A stretch of 64,000 bases of DNA from Caballeronia calidae (GTDB lineage Bacteria > Pseudomonadota > Gammaproteobacteria > Burkholderiales > Burkholderiaceae): positions 186,001 through 250,000 of the forward strand of contig NZ_FCOX02000003.1 of the NCBI RefSeq assembly GCF_900044055.2, in the 5' to 3' direction. Below the pieces are notes generated by a model. It did not search any database and was not told the origin of the DNA. It was given only the letters and a program-made list of their open reading frames with translations. This document shows positions 34,878 through 45,394 of this stretch, one piece after another. Numbering within the stretch: the stretch's first letter is position 1; every line of letters begins with the position of its first letter. The translations under genes and the position numbers were made by a program.

Positions 34878-35030
34878 CTAGAAATGTGTCGATCCCATGC
34901 CGAACAGGCCGATCAGCCCGATCACGATCAGATAGATCGCGACGATGTAATTCAGAAGCCGCGGCATGACGAGAATGAGGACTCCGGCGATCAGGGAGAC
35001 CAGCGGCCCGAGAGCGAGGTGGATAGTCAT
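34878..35030 (-). CDS. DUF3096 small membrane protein
   Basis: A 50-residue inner-membrane protein with two helices: LALGPLVSLIAGVLILVMP, then LLNYIVAIYLIVIGLIGLFG. This is the DUF3096 pattern, including PRLLNYIVAIYLI. It is a short, widespread family without known function. The start has AGTTGCCGCG upstream, giving only a weak ribosome site; a longer frame to 35108 is less like the family. Confidence 0.85.
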   Translation of the reverse strand: MTIHLALGPLVSLIAGVLILVMPRLLNYIVAIYLIVIGLIGLFGMGSTHF

Positions 35031-35230
35031 CGCGGCAACTCCTGTTGTTGGTTCGAAGCGTGTCGGCCGGCCTGGCGTGCGTGGTGTATCTTGACTGCGA
35101 ACCGCCATCGGTTGCGAGGGCGCCCACGTCTTTGGAGCGGAATTTGCTCCCGCACGTCACGGGCCTTGCGATGCCGGCGCACGCGCGCGTCGCCCCATAA
35201 CAAGCAGCAAAGAGACGATGAGGAGGTTTC

Positions 35231-36547
35231 ATGCACCCGAGCCATCCCCGCGGCGCGAATACGCTCATACCCGCCTTGCAAGACGCGCGCCCGCTGCATG
35301 CGCGACCGATGTCGTGGGCCAGGGGCGTCACGCTGATGCTCTCGCTGGCGGCGGCGCAGGCGTTCGCTCAGACGGCTGCCGCGCCCGCCACGCCCGGCGC
35401 TGCGAGCGGCGCGGCGACGCTGAATGCGTCGGGTGGCGAGGTCTACGATCTGCTCATCGGCACCTACACGGGCGGCGGCAAGAGCGAAGGCATCTATGTG
35501 TATCGGTTCGATACGGGCAGCGGCGAGCTGTCGCGCATCGCGTCGGCGCAGACGGTAAATCCTTCATATCTGGTCGTGAGCCGCGACCGGAATTACGTGT
35601 ACGCCGTGAACGAACTGCCCGGCGACAATGGTCCGGCGACGCAGCGCGGCGGCGTGAGCGCCTTTCGCTTCGATCGCGCGAGCGGCCAGTTGAGCTTCCT
35701 CAATCGCGTTTCATCGGACGGCAACGATCCGTGCTATCTCGCGATCTCACCGGACGGCAAATATCTGCTCACCGCCAATTACTCGGTGGCCTCCAATCCC
35801 GGCGGCAGCTTCGCGGTCTTTCCGCTCACCGCCGACGGCCACGTCGGCACGTCGGTGCTGACCGTGCATCACGAGGGCGGCGGCCCGGTGAAGGGGCGGC
35901 AGGACAATGCTCATGTCCACTCGACCGTGTTCTCGCCCGACGGCAAGTACCTTTTCGCGCAGGACCTCGGCGTCGACAAGGTGTACGGGTACCGCTACAC
36001 GCCCGATCCGTCGGCATCGAGCCGCGGCCTGTTCGGTCCGACCGAAGCGCGCTATACGCCGATCAAGCCCGGCTCCGGGCCGCGTCATCTGATCTTCGAT
36101 GAAAGCGGCCGGCACGCCTATCTGACGACCGAGCTGAACGCATCGGTGCTCGTGTTCGACTACCGCGACGGCAACCTCACGCAGGTGCAGGCCGTATCGA
36201 TGATCGCGCCGGGCTTCAGAGGCAAGATCGGCGGCGGGGCGATCCATCTGTCGCCGGACGGGCGCTTCCTCTACGCCACCAATCGCGGCGACGCGAACGA
36301 GCTGGTCGCATTCTCGGTCGATCCGCAGAACGGCCATCTGAAGCTCATCAAACGCTATCCGACACTCGGCAAGACGCCGCGCGAATTCGCGATTGATCCG
36401 ACCGGGCGCTGGCTCATCGTCGGGAATCAGGAGAGCGACAGCGCGTACTTCTTCCGGCGCGATCCGCAGACGGGCGAGCTCGCGTCCGATCCGAAGCGGC
36501 TGTCGATCGGCTCGCCGGTCGATTTCAAGTTCGTGTCGCCTTCGTGA
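35231..36547 (+). CDS. Lactonase-family seven-bladed beta-propeller protein (exported)
   Basis: A 438-residue protein. An N-terminal export signal (hydrophobic core VTLMLSLAAAQAFAQ, cleavage near residue 50) precedes a 6-phosphogluconolactonase/YbhE-type propeller: YDLLIGTYTGGGKSEGIYVYRFD, PSYLVVSRDRNYVYAVNE, CYLAISPDGKYLLTANY, HSTVFSPDGKYLF, GPRHLIFDESGRHAYLT and HLSPDGRFLYATNRG. The signal suggests a periplasmic lactonase or cycloisomerase relative rather than a cytosolic pentose-phosphate enzyme. The ribosome site GAGGAGG is excellent. pagP follows 67 bp later. Confidence 0.88.
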   Translation: MHPSHPRGANTLIPALQDARPLHARPMSWARGVTLMLSLAAAQAFAQTAAAPATPGAASGAATLNASGGEVYDLLIGTYTGGGKSEGIYVYRFDTGSGELSRIASAQTVNPSYLVVSRDRNYVYAVNELPGDNGPATQRGGVSAFRFDRASGQLSFLNRVSSDGNDPCYLAISPDGKYLLTANYSVASNPGGSFAVFPLTADGHVGTSVLTVHHEGGGPVKGRQDNAHVHSTVFSPDGKYLFAQDLGVDKVYGYRYTPDPSASSRGLFGPTEARYTPIKPGSGPRHLIFDESGRHAYLTTELNASVLVFDYRDGNLTQVQAVSMIAPGFRGKIGGGAIHLSPDGRFLYATNRGDANELVAFSVDPQNGHLKLIKRYPTLGKTPREFAIDPTGRWLIVGNQESDSAYFFRRDPQTGELASDPKRLSIGSPVDFKFVSPS

Positions 36548-36614
36548 CAGACTAGCGAGGTTCCGAGGCGGCCGAGCCGCCGCGATTTACCCAGCGACAC
36601 GCGGTCCGACGAAG

Positions 36615-37178
36615 ATGAAAAAAATCCTGGTCAAGGCGGTCACGGTCTCGATGTTGTGCGCGCCGCTCGCGGCCCATGCGAGCGACAAGGAATGCGACTA
36701 CAAGCGCGACTGGATGTCGTCGGCGTGCGAGCGCGTGATGCGCGTCTGGCACGAAGGCACCTGGGATCTGTATCTGACGGGCTACGGCTGGCATATCAAT
36801 GGCTACGAGGACCCGAGTCACCTCAACGCCAATTCGTGGGGCGGCGGCGCGGGCAAGCACTGGACCGACGCGAACGGCAATCAGGACATCCTCTTCGCGT
36901 TCGCCTTTCTCGATTCCCACAAGAACGTCCAGCCGATCGCGGGCTACGCGCGGCAGTGGTACACGACGCCGGTGCTGGGCGGACTGTCGCTCGGCGGCGG
37001 CTACTTCGCGGGCTTCACCGCACGCAGCGACATCGCGCACTATCTGCCGCTGCCGATCGCGCTGCCGATCGGCTCGGTACGATATCGGCGCGTATCGGCC
37101 ATGGCGACGTTCATCCCGCGCATACCGGGCATCAACAAGGGCGATGTCGCGTTTTTCTGGGGCCGCTATGAATTCTAG
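36615..37178 (+). CDS. pagP: Lipid A palmitoyltransferase PagP
   Basis: A 187-residue outer-membrane enzyme that moves palmitate from phospholipid to lipid A. The signal peptide ends AAHASDK (about residue 23), and an N-terminal amphipathic helix precedes the 8-strand barrel. Catalytic candidates are His60 (YLTGYGWHI), Asp100 and Ser101 (FAFLDSHKN), matching the His-Asp-Ser set of E. coli PagP. The barrel ends FFWGRYEF with a terminal Phe, as for outer-membrane proteins. It modifies LPS and fits the LPS genes at 52-59 kb. Confidence 0.93.
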   Translation: MKKILVKAVTVSMLCAPLAAHASDKECDYKRDWMSSACERVMRVWHEGTWDLYLTGYGWHINGYEDPSHLNANSWGGGAGKHWTDANGNQDILFAFAFLDSHKNVQPIAGYARQWYTTPVLGGLSLGGGYFAGFTARSDIAHYLPLPIALPIGSVRYRRVSAMATFIPRIPGINKGDVAFFWGRYEF

Positions 37179-37265
37179 TAGGATGCCTCCGGCGTCCACC
37201 CTCTCGCGCGTGCGCGACTGAAAGGTGTACTGAGAAAACTGTAAGGCAATGGCAGGGAACGCAAG

Positions 37266-38318
37266 TTGAACACCACTCACACATTCGACGCGAGGGAGCG
37301 CTCGGCGAGGCGCAGTGAACCCGCGCCGCCGGGATTCATCAGCGCTTTCAGCTTCAAGGGCGGCGAGGCGTTGCGGCTGTCGTGGGACGAAGCGCGCGAA
37401 TCCATTACGGGCGATGGGCCGACGTGGCTGCATCTGTCCGCGAACGACGACACCGTCGAAGGCTGGCTCGAAGGCGTCACGTCGATGCCGGATGTCGCGC
37501 GCGAGTTCCTGAACGGCGAGGACAAGCGTCCGCGCGTACATATCGGCTCGAACTTCATGTATGGCGTCGTCGCGGATCTGGAGCTCGTCGCGAAGACGCC
37601 GGATGCCGCCGCGCCCGGCGCGCGCGAGGCGAACCGCGCGACCGGCGCGCTGCGCTTCTACGTCGACCGGCATCGCATGGTCACGGTGCGCGCGCGGCCG
37701 CTCGAATCGACCGACCGGCTGCGTCACGCGGTGCTGGAGGGCGCGACCTTTCGCGATACGGTCGATCTCTTCGCGGGCCTCATCCGCGCGCTGAACGATA
37801 CCTTCGCGGACCGCATCGACGAAATCGGCGACTGTCTCGACGATGTCGAGGAGAACGTGCTCGAAGGCAGCCATTCCAAATGCCGCGCGGTGCTGGGCGA
37901 CGTGCGGCGGCGCATCGTCGAAGTGAGGCGTTTCATCGATCCTGAGCGCAACGCGCTGACGCAACTCGTGCTGCGCAAGCTGGAATGGGCCGAGCCGCGC
38001 TCGATGGAAGCGCTCACGCAGGCCATACAGGTGTTGAACGGCCTGGGCGGCGGCCTGGAAGGGCTCTACGAGCGCGCGAAACTTTTGCAGGATGAAATCG
38101 CGGCGGCGCTTTCGGAGGACATCAACCGCAAGCTGCTGTGGCTCGCGATCATGTCCGCATTGCTGTTGCCCGCCACGCTCGTGACGGGCATCTTCGGCAT
38201 GAATGTGGCGGGGCTGCCGGGCACGAAGGATCCGGAATCGTTCTGGATCGTGGTCGGCGTGATGGCGTGCGGCGCCGCCATCACGATCTTTCTACTGCGC
38301 CGGTTGCGGCTCTGGTAA
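37266..38318 (+). CDS. zntB: CorA-family zinc transporter ZntB
   Basis: A 350-residue CorA-fold transporter. A cytosolic funnel (residues 1-285, mostly helical) precedes two C-terminal membrane helices: LWLAIMSALLLPATLVTGIFGMN and a final one around residues 320-343. The GMN motif is in FGMNVAGLPG. ZntB members transport zinc with protons. Start is a TTG (LNTTHTFDARE), supported by an upstream GGCAGGGA; no ATG is near. The stop is 3 bp from the convergent ftsK stop. Confidence 0.85.
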   Translation: MNTTHTFDARERSARRSEPAPPGFISAFSFKGGEALRLSWDEARESITGDGPTWLHLSANDDTVEGWLEGVTSMPDVAREFLNGEDKRPRVHIGSNFMYGVVADLELVAKTPDAAAPGAREANRATGALRFYVDRHRMVTVRARPLESTDRLRHAVLEGATFRDTVDLFAGLIRALNDTFADRIDEIGDCLDDVEENVLEGSHSKCRAVLGDVRRRIVEVRRFIDPERNALTQLVLRKLEWAEPRSMEALTQAIQVLNGLGGGLEGLYERAKLLQDEIAAALSEDINRKLLWLAIMSALLLPATLVTGIFGMNVAGLPGTKDPESFWIVVGVMACGAAITIFLLRRLRLW

Positions 38319-38321
38319 GGG

Positions 38322-41300
38322 TCAGTCGGCCGGTCCGGGCGGCGCGAGCACTTCGCGGTTGCCGTTGGTGCCCATCGGCGAGACGAGGCCGGCCGTTTCC
38401 ATCTGCTCGACGAGACGCGCCGCGCGGTTATAGCCGATGCGCAACTGCCGCTGCACCGACGATATCGACGCGCGCCGCGTGCGCACGACGAAGGCCACGG
38501 CTTCGTCGTAGAGCGGATCGGCTTCGGTGTCCGGAGAGTCGCCGAAGAGATCTTGCGTGCCGCCGCCTTCGCCCGTCGGTCCCGAGAGAATGCCTTCCTC
38601 GTACTCCGGCTCGCCGAACTGCTTCAGATGCTCGACCACGCGATGCACTTCGTCGTCCGCGACGAACGCGCCGTGCACGCGCTGCGGATACCCCGTGCCG
38701 GGCGGCAGGAACAGCATGTCGCCCGCGCCGAGCAGCGATTCCGCGCCCATCTGGTCGAGAATCGTGCGCGAATCGATCTTCGACGACACCTGGAACGCCA
38801 CCCGCGTCGGAATGTTCGCCTTGATGAGGCCGGTGATCACGTCCACCGACGGCCGCTGCGTCGCGAGGATCAGGTGGATGCCCGCCGCGCGCGCCTTCTG
38901 CGCGAGACGCGCGATCAGCTGCTCGATCTGCTTGCCGGCGACCATCATCAGGTCCGCGAGCTCGTCGATGACGACGACGATCAACGGCAAGGTGGACAGC
39001 GGCTCGGGCGCATCGGGCGTGAGCGAGAACGGGTTCGTGAGCTTCTTGCCCGCAGCCTCGGTGTTGCGGATCTTCTGGTTGAAGCCCTGCAGGTTGCGCA
39101 CCCCGACCGCCGACATCAGCCGGTAGCGCTTCTCCATCTCGCCGACGCACCAGTTCAGCGCGTTCGACGCGAGCTTCATGTCGGTGACGACCGGCGCGAG
39201 CAGATGCGGAATGCCTTCGTAGACGGAAAGCTCCAGCATCTTCGGATCGATCATGATGAGGCGGACGTCCTCGGGCTTCGCCTTGTAGAGCAGCGAGAGG
39301 ATCATCGCGTTGATCGCGACCGACTTGCCCGAGCCCGTCGTGCCCGCGACCAGCATATGCGGCGCCTTCGCGAGATCCGTGACGACCGGATTGCCGATGA
39401 TGTCCTTGCCCATCGCGATCGTCAGATTCGACTTCGAGTTGCAATAGACGTCCTGCTCGAGAATCTCCGACAGGCGGATCATCTGGCGCTTCTGATTCGG
39501 CAGTTCGAGACCCATGCAGGTCTTGCCGGGAATCGTTTCGACGACGCGGATCGACGTGAGGCCGAGGCCGCGCGAGAGATCCTTCATCAGCCCGACGATC
39601 TGACTGCCGCGCACGCCGAGCGCCGGCTCGACCTCGAAGCGCGTGATCACCGGACCCGCGGACGCGCCGACGACCGTCACCGGCACCTTGAATTCCTGAA
39701 GACGCTGCTCGATCAGCTGTCCCGTTTCGTTCAGACGCTCTTCGGAGACCGGTTCGATTTCGCCGGAAGCCGGCTCGAGCAGGTCGAGCGTCGGCAGTTC
39801 CACCGACGATGCGTGCGGCGCGTGGAACTCGAATCCGTTCGGCGCAGAGTTGCGCACGGGTGCGCGCGGCTCGGACGGGGCGGGCGGTGCGCTGGGCGCG
39901 ACCGGTGCGGCGTGCGCGGATGTCGTGATGGCCGTGTTCCCGTTGCCCGGGAAGCGCACGATGTTCGACGGCGACGCGAATTCGTCGCCCGCTGCCTGAC
40001 GCTCGGCGATGGGCTGTTCCTCTTCCTGCTCGGCTGGCGCTTCGAAGCCGGCCTCCGGCTCGTCGACGATGCGCAGGAGCGGCGGGGCAGGGGGCTCGTC
40101 GTCGTCTTCGTGGGACTCGGAAGCGTCCAGCCACGGGGGCGTCGGCGTGATGTCGCGGAAGTGCGGCTCTTTCGGCGGTTCTTCGGCGAGCGGCGCGGGT
40201 TTCGCCTCATTCCACTCGGGCAACGGCGGCGCGGACGGCATTGCCTCACGCGCCGGTTGCACGGCGACGGGTTCCTCGGGCTGCGGCGCGTGCATCGGCT
40301 CCTCGTCGCTTGCAGGCGGCGCGACCGGTTCGATGGACGCAGGTGTATCGATCGCCGCGGGCGCGACGTCGGGAATGGTCGGCTCCAGAAGGCGGAAGTC
40401 GAACAGTGGCGGCGGCTCGACGAGCGCGGGCGCGATCGCGTGGGCATCGATCAGCTGCGATTCGATGCGTTCTTCGATGTCCGGCACTTTGGGCGCTTCG
40501 GGTGTTTGGGGCGCTGCCGGTGCTTCCGGTGCCTCGCTGGGCTTCGTCGTCACGGTTTCCGGTTCGACGCGCGTCTCATGTTTCGCCTCGACGATGCCCG
40601 GCATCGCTGCATCGACAGTCGACGGCGCGACAGTCAGCGGCGCCGATGCCCCGGCGCTCGGCTCGATGGCGGACTGTCCGGCGCGTGTCATCGCCACATG
40701 GCCGCGAGCGAGACTCGCGCCGGCCAGCGATGTCCACAACGCAGCCTTCTCCTCGATCGAACGCAGCGTGGCCTGAATCGCATCGGGCGCAGGCGGCGGC
40801 GTGGGCGGTCCGAGCGATGTGGCCGGGCGCGAGAAGGCGGGCGCGGCGAGCGGCGCGGGCGCGAACTCGCGTGTGGCGGCGACCGCGGTGGGGCGCACGG
40901 CAGGGCGCCTGAAACCCTGCGGCGATTGCGGTGATTGCGGCAAGGGCGGTTTGCGCGCCGGGTTCACGCCCGTCACAACTGAAGTGGACGTGCTCGCCAT
41001 GCCCGAGGTGCGCTGCGCGGGCATCGAAGTCACCGGGCCGCGCACGGGCGCGGGCGCGGTTCGCGGCGCGGCCATCGACGGCGTCTGCACGCGCGGCTTC
41101 TCAGTGGCGACGGATGCGCGCAAGCCCGAGCCCGAAGGCTCGAACGCGGACGCCCGGCGCGGCGGAAATTGCGTGCGTCCGTCGCCATTCGCCGGCGACC
41201 CGGACTGATCCAGCCAGCCCAGGGGCGCGACCGGCTCCATCTGCGGCAACGGAGGCGAGACGCCGGCCGCTTCGAACGCCGGGCGTTTGGCATAAGCCTC

Positions 41301-41990
41301 GGCGGTGGCAATGGCGCTCGTACCGGCGCCCGCCGCACGATTCGCGGCGCCCTTGCCCACGGCAGGCGGACGCCACACGGTCGGCCGCTGATAACGGCTG
41401 CCACGGCCACCGGTCGGAAGGCCGAGCGTCGGCTCGTCGGGTGAAATGCGCGACGGCGGCGCATCGGAACGTTCGGCGCGATGACTGCGTTCCTGGGTAT
41501 CGCGCGAGGCTTTCACGCGGGAACGGCGCTCGAACCAGCCGCGCGCCTTATCGCGCTTCGGCGAGGCCTGCCGGGACTCGGCATCGCGCTCGCGAGGCGT
41601 GAGCCAGCTTTGCGGCAGGCCGAAGCCGAATGCCTCGTCGGCCCAGGCGAGCACCGAGCGCCAGCTGAACTCGATGAGCCACGGCAGGAAAATCGCGAGC
41701 ACGATCGCTGCGATCGCGGTTGCGCCGCCCGGATGCGCGAGCGCGCTCAGCGCCGAGGCGAGCGCGCGTCCGAGGCGATTGATATCCGTTTGCGTTTCGA
41801 GCGCGTTCACGAGCGCGCCTTCGAGCGTGCTGCTCGAGAGCAGCACGGCGACGAAGCTGAGCCATAGGCGGATCGTGCCGGGACCGCGCCCGCCGCCACC
41901 GCCCGGCAGCACTAGTTTGACGAGGCGCCAGAAGAGCGCGAGGAACCAGATGACCGATGCACCGAACCAGCCGAGAACTACCATGTGCAT
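38322..41990 (-). CDS. ftsK: DNA translocase FtsK (long form)
   Basis: A 1222-residue membrane ATPase for chromosome segregation at division. The N-terminus has about three hydrophobic segments in residues 1-130. A long Pro/Ala/Glu-rich linker runs from about 170 to 740. The motor follows, with Walker [10 protein letters not shown] near residue 882, Walker [16 protein letters not shown] and [13 protein letters not shown]. The C-terminal gamma winged helix (residues about 1150-1215: [27 protein letters not shown]) reads KOPS sequences. Burkholderia genomes carry two FtsK genes; this is the longer kind. Start may be this ATG or the one two codons later. Confidence 0.95.
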   Translation of the reverse strand: MHMVVLGWFGASVIWFLALFWRLVKLVLPGGGGGRGPGTIRLWLSFVAVLLSSSTLEGALVNALETQTDINRLGRALASALSALAHPGGATAIAAIVLAIFLPWLIEFSWRSVLAWADEAFGFGLPQSWLTPRERDAESRQASPKRDKARGWFERRSRVKASRDTQERSHRAERSDAPPSRISPDEPTLGLPTGGRGSRYQRPTVWRPPAVGKGAANRAAGAGTSAIATAEAYAKRPAFEAAGVSPPLPQMEPVAPLGWLDQSGSPANGDGRTQFPPRRASAFEPSGSGLRASVATEKPRVQTPSMAAPRTAPAPVRGPVTSMPAQRTSGMASTSTSVVTGVNPARKPPLPQSPQSPQGFRRPAVRPTAVAATREFAPAPLAAPAFSRPATSLGPPTPPPAPDAIQATLRSIEEKAALWTSLAGASLARGHVAMTRAGQSAIEPSAGASAPLTVAPSTVDAAMPGIVEAKHETRVEPETVTTKPSEAPEAPAAPQTPEAPKVPDIEERIESQLIDAHAIAPALVEPPPLFDFRLLEPTIPDVAPAAIDTPASIEPVAPPASDEEPMHAPQPEEPVAVQPAREAMPSAPPLPEWNEAKPAPLAEEPPKEPHFRDITPTPPWLDASESHEDDDEPPAPPLLRIVDEPEAGFEAPAEQEEEQPIAERQAAGDEFASPSNIVRFPGNGNTAITTSAHAAPVAPSAPPAPSEPRAPVRNSAPNGFEFHAPHASSVELPTLDLLEPASGEIEPVSEERLNETGQLIEQRLQEFKVPVTVVGASAGPVITRFEVEPALGVRGSQIVGLMKDLSRGLGLTSIRVVETIPGKTCMGLELPNQKRQMIRLSEILEQDVYCNSKSNLTIAMGKDIIGNPVVTDLAKAPHMLVAGTTGSGKSVAINAMILSLLYKAKPEDVRLIMIDPKMLELSVYEGIPHLLAPVVTDMKLASNALNWCVGEMEKRYRLMSAVGVRNLQGFNQKIRNTEAAGKKLTNPFSLTPDAPEPLSTLPLIVVVIDELADLMMVAGKQIEQLIARLAQKARAAGIHLILATQRPSVDVITGLIKANIPTRVAFQVSSKIDSRTILDQMGAESLLGAGDMLFLPPGTGYPQRVHGAFVADDEVHRVVEHLKQFGEPEYEEGILSGPTGEGGGTQDLFGDSPDTEADPLYDEAVAFVVRTRRASISSVQRQLRIGYNRAARLVEQMETAGLVSPMGTNGNREVLAPPGPAD

Positions 41991-42190
41991 GCTTGAGAAT
42001 GAATCAATGTTGGGTGAAACGAATGTGACTGCAATCCGAACGATCGCGGCCCGATCGCAGCTTTCGCGCGTGTCGGCCGGGCCGGTCGATCGAGCAGTTT
42101 AACGGCTGCGGCACGCACACGAAGCACGTTCCGCAAGTACGCAACACCTGCGTTCGATAAAAGTGTGTGGCGTACTCGCGCACGCGGCTT

Positions 42191-42793
42191 TTACTTCGCG
42201 CGTGGCGTGAAGGTGAGCACCTGACCGTCGTCGAGCGTCAGTCGCAACGCTTGCGGCGGGTTCATCTGCACGCCGCTCTTCGCGACATGCGTGAGCGCGT
42301 CGAGATAGGGCCGCTCCAGCGCGGCGCCCGCGCCGGATACACACGCCATGCGCGTGCCGGCGAGCGGGCCGAAGCTGAGCTTGCCGTCCTTCAGCGCGTA
42401 CGTGCCGCTGAAGCGGTTGCAGCCCGAGAAGCCGCTTGCCCGGCGATGGCCGCTCGCGGTCGACAGATCGAGCGTGATCGGCTGCGCGTTGTCCGGACCG
42501 GCGTGCGGCACCGCGCGCGGCTGGCCGGTCGCGTCGGTCCAGCTCGCGAGCTCCCACTGCGTGTCGTCGAGCAATTGCGTGGCGGCGGGATTGTAGGGAT
42601 CGGTGGGCGGCGCGCCCGCATCGGGATGCTTCGGCATCGCGCAGCCCGCGACGACGCCCGCCGCGACGAGCACCGCGCAGGCGCGGGAAACCAGCGAAAG
42701 CGCTTCTTTGCGGCGCGACAGGAAACCTGACGATGAGCGCCGCGACCGGGAGACCGGCGAGGAAGCTGGCGCGCGAAGGAAGTGCGTGGGCAT
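42191..42793 (-). CDS. META-domain lipoprotein (HslJ-like)
   Basis: A 200-residue exported lipoprotein. The N-terminus is basic, followed by a hydrophobic core and lipobox VVAGC (Cys near residue 51). A META domain covers residues 75-198, with TQWELASW, SGFSGCNRFSGTYAL (the diagnostic GCN motif), GTRMACVSG and a C-terminal strand ALRLTLDDGQVLTFTP. META/HslJ proteins have roles in novobiocin tolerance and envelope stress, but no enzymatic activity is known. The 50-residue signal region is longer than usual; the true start may be a later codon. Confidence 0.85.
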   Translation of the reverse strand: MPTHFLRAPASSPVSRSRRSSSGFLSRRKEALSLVSRACAVLVAAGVVAGCAMPKHPDAGAPPTDPYNPAATQLLDDTQWELASWTDATGQPRAVPHAGPDNAQPITLDLSTASGHRRASGFSGCNRFSGTYALKDGKLSFGPLAGTRMACVSGAGAALERPYLDALTHVAKSGVQMNPPQALRLTLDDGQVLTFTPRAK

Positions 42794-43078
42794 CGATGAT
42801 CCTGAAGCTGGCTAAACCGTAAGCGTATCGCACTCGTCCTACGATTTGTCCAGCTTTCGCTTGCAACAAAATGAACGGCCCGACTGTTCACGCGCGTTCA
42901 CCGATCGCGCCCGCGCGGGGAATTCCGACGCGCATTCGTGTGTCAATACCGCTTGTGACGACGCTGTCAATAGACCGGACGGCAAAGTGTCGCTGTGGAC
43001 GCTGCGTGTTAACATCGCGCCCAATTCGGCCACCTTGCGTTTCATTGGCCTCATCACCCGATTCATTCCGGAGCACTC

Positions 43079-44311
43079 ATGCAGACCGATCCACTCCGCG
43101 CGGACGCCATGCGCATCGGCACGCCGCTTTCCCCCAACGCCACGCGCGTGATGCTGCTCGGCGCGGGCGAGCTCGGCAAGGAAGTGATCATCGCGCTGCA
43201 GCGCCTCGGCGTCGAAGTCATCGCCGTCGATCGCTATGCGAACGCGCCGGGGCATCAGGTCGCGCATCGCGCGCACGTAATCGACATGACCGACGCCGCC
43301 GCGCTGCGCGCAATCGTCGAAAAGGAACAGCCGCATCTGATCGTGCCGGAGATCGAGGCGATCGCCACCGACGCGCTCGCGGACATCGAAGCGGCCGGCC
43401 TCGCGACCGTCATTCCGACGGCCCGCGCCACGCAGCTCACGATGAACCGCGAGGGCATTCGCCGTCTCGCGGCCGAGGAGCTCGGCTTGCCGACATCGCC
43501 TTATGCGTTCGCGCAATCGCTCGACGAGATGAAGGCGGCGATCGCGAAGATCGGCTTTCCGTGCGTGGTGAAGCCGGTGATGTCGTCGTCGGGCAAGGGG
43601 CAATCGGTGCTGAGAAGCGATGCCGACGTCGAACCCGCGTGGAACTATGCGATGGCGGGCGGCCGCGTGAATTTCGGGCGCGTGATCGTCGAGGGGTTCA
43701 TCGACTTCGAATACGAGATCACGCAGCTCACCGTGCGCGCGGCGGACCCCGAAAGCGGCGCGACGCAGACGTATTTCTGCGAGCCGATCGGTCACGTGCA
43801 GGTGGCGGGCGATTACGTCGAATCGTGGCAGCCGCAGGCGATGAGCCCGGCCGCGCTCGACAAGGCGCGCGATGTCGCCGCCAAGGTGACGACCGCGCTC
43901 GGCGGGCGCGGGCTCTTCGGCGTCGAACTCTTCGTGCGCGGCGACGACGTCTGGTTCTCGGAAGTCAGCCCGCGTCCGCACGACACCGGCCTCGTCACGC
44001 TCGCGACGCAGCGCTTCTCCGAGTTCGAACTGCATGCGCGCGCGATCCTCGGCTTGCCCGTCGATACCGCCTTGCGCACGCCGGGCGCGTCCGCCGTGAT
44101 CTACGGCGAGCTGGAGGAGAAGGGCATCGCGTTCGAAGGCGTCGCGCAGGCGCTCGCCGTGCCCGGTGCCGATTTGCGGCTCTTCGGCAAGCCGGAGAGC
44201 TTCGCGAAGCGCCGCATGGGCGTCGCGCTCGCGACGGGCGTCGACACGGACGAAGCGCGCGAGCGCGCGAAGCGGGCGGCGTCGAAGGTCAGGCCGGTGT
44301 CGGCCGTATGA
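43079..44311 (+). CDS. purT: Formate-dependent phosphoribosylglycinamide formyltransferase PurT
   Basis: A 410-residue ATP-grasp enzyme using formate and ATP to formylate GAR in purine synthesis. It has [20 protein letters not shown] near residue 23, the ATP-grasp lid [17 protein letters not shown] near 163, [24 protein letters not shown] near 285 (metal-binding acidic residues), and [11 protein letters not shown]. Length is near the family norm (about 395). ATG follows GGAGCACTC. A small lipoprotein gene starts 25 bp downstream. Confidence 0.96.
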   Translation: MQTDPLRADAMRIGTPLSPNATRVMLLGAGELGKEVIIALQRLGVEVIAVDRYANAPGHQVAHRAHVIDMTDAAALRAIVEKEQPHLIVPEIEAIATDALADIEAAGLATVIPTARATQLTMNREGIRRLAAEELGLPTSPYAFAQSLDEMKAAIAKIGFPCVVKPVMSSSGKGQSVLRSDADVEPAWNYAMAGGRVNFGRVIVEGFIDFEYEITQLTVRAADPESGATQTYFCEPIGHVQVAGDYVESWQPQAMSPAALDKARDVAAKVTTALGGRGLFGVELFVRGDDVWFSEVSPRPHDTGLVTLATQRFSEFELHARAILGLPVDTALRTPGASAVIYGELEEKGIAFEGVAQALAVPGADLRLFGKPESFAKRRMGVALATGVDTDEARERAKRAASKVRPVSAV

Positions 44312-44336
44312 CGGGCGCCCGGGCGGGAGCGATGAG

Positions 44337-44513
44337 TTGAACACGAAGTGGAAAGTGCTGGCCGCGCTCGTCGCGACATCTCTCGGTGTCTCGGGCTGCG
44401 GGCTCGCGGCGGCGCCGTGCCGGATCGTGTCGGCGGGCCTCAAGATCGTGCCGGTCGTCGGTCACGTTGCGGCCGCGCCAACCGATGCGTGCGCGGACGT
44501 GATCGATCCGTGA
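44337..44513 (+). CDS. Small lipoprotein
   Basis: A 58-residue protein, too short for many gene callers. The signal (KWKVLAALVATSLGV) ends in lipobox VSGC, then a short Ala/Val-rich mature part (CRIVSAGLKIVPVVGHVAAAPTDACADVID) with three cysteines. Start is a TTG with GGGAG 8 bases upstream. It is followed by the MliC gene. Such NF033894/DUF6726-like lipoproteins occur widely in Burkholderia with no known function; the family name is my recollection and not verified. Confidence 0.7.
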   Translation: MNTKWKVLAALVATSLGVSGCGLAAAPCRIVSAGLKIVPVVGHVAAAPTDACADVIDP

Positions 44514-44554
44514 ACGGCAATGCCCGCATCGACCTCCAACGAATCGCGGATCGA

Positions 44555-44914
44555 ATGATGAAGACACTTCTCGCGCTCACTATCGCGTCGCTCGTCGCCG
44601 AGGCGGCATTCGCGATGCCGCTCACCGTGCCGCAAATCCAGACCGCGTCGACGCAAACCACGCGCTACGACTGCAAGGACGGCAAGAGCGTATCGGTGCA
44701 GTACACCAGTACGCGCAACCATCAGAGCTTCGCGGCGCTGACCGTCGACGGGCGCAAGCTGCTGTTCGTGAACGTGATCGCGGGATCGGGCGCGAAATAC
44801 GTCGCCGATCAATACACGTGGTGGACCAAGGGTCCGCAGGCCAATCTCTACGACGAGATGGCCGCGAAGGATGCGCTGCCGCTGCTCGCCGATTGCGAGG
44901 CGCGCAAGAAGTAG
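44555..44914 (+). CDS. MliC-family lysozyme-inhibitor-like protein
   Basis: A 119-residue exported protein. The signal peptide (MMKTLLALTIASLVAEAAFA) is cleaved near residue 20. The MliC/PliC fold is marked by RYDCKDGKSVSVQYTS, FAALTVDGRKLLFVNV, GAKYVADQYTWWTKGPQANL and a final disulfide Cys in LADCEARK. Family members inhibit C-type lysozyme in the periplasm. The start could be either of two adjacent ATGs (44555 or 44558). It is probably co-transcribed with the small lipoprotein gene. Confidence 0.85.
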   Translation: MMKTLLALTIASLVAEAAFAMPLTVPQIQTASTQTTRYDCKDGKSVSVQYTSTRNHQSFAALTVDGRKLLFVNVIAGSGAKYVADQYTWWTKGPQANLYDEMAAKDALPLLADCEARKK

Positions 44915-45394
44915 GCGCGGCGCGTGCCCGGATGCCGCCGGCCGTGCGCTGCGCGCCGCCGGAGCGCTTTGCCGGGCGGTGCTACAATGTGCGGCCTTCC
45001 GGTAGTGAAACTCGCAGCCGGACCGCATTTACGGATTTTCCGGCATCGCCGTCGATGCCGGCTCGAGCGGTGCACGGGCTTCGAACGAGCCGCCGCTTGA
45101 CGAGAACGAGCGATGCCGCGTGCCTTGAAGGCGTCATCGAAGCCGTGTTCCATCTGGGAGCGCGGGCTCGCGAACTGAAACGGACGGCGCTCGAAACGGG
45201 CGAGCCAGGCTCGATGAACCGGCCGCCTCATCCAGCGCCGCGCACATTGCGCACGACTGACGCGCCGCGTGCGCCAACGAAATCCATCCGCGTGAGCAAC
45301 CGATCGCGACGATCGACCGAACCATCCGACCGCCGACCGATTTATCACGCGCGCCGCATCGCGCGGCACTTTAGCGAAAGCCAATATAGTCACC
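44915..45394 (+). promoter_or_regulatory. Long upstream region of rhlE
   Basis: This 480-base gap holds no supported gene. TACAAT at 44983-44988 is a good -10 but lacks a clear -35. If used, the rhlE leader would be about 400 bases, as seen for some cold-regulated RNA helicase mRNAs. A second -10-like TATAGT lies at 45385-45390, 4 bases before the rhlE ATG, and there is no Shine-Dalgarno sequence. Confidence 0.4.

Noticed and set aside
38553..40934. 793-codon plus-strand frame over ftsK
   Set aside because: Antisense shadow of the FtsK motor and linker without recognisable motifs.
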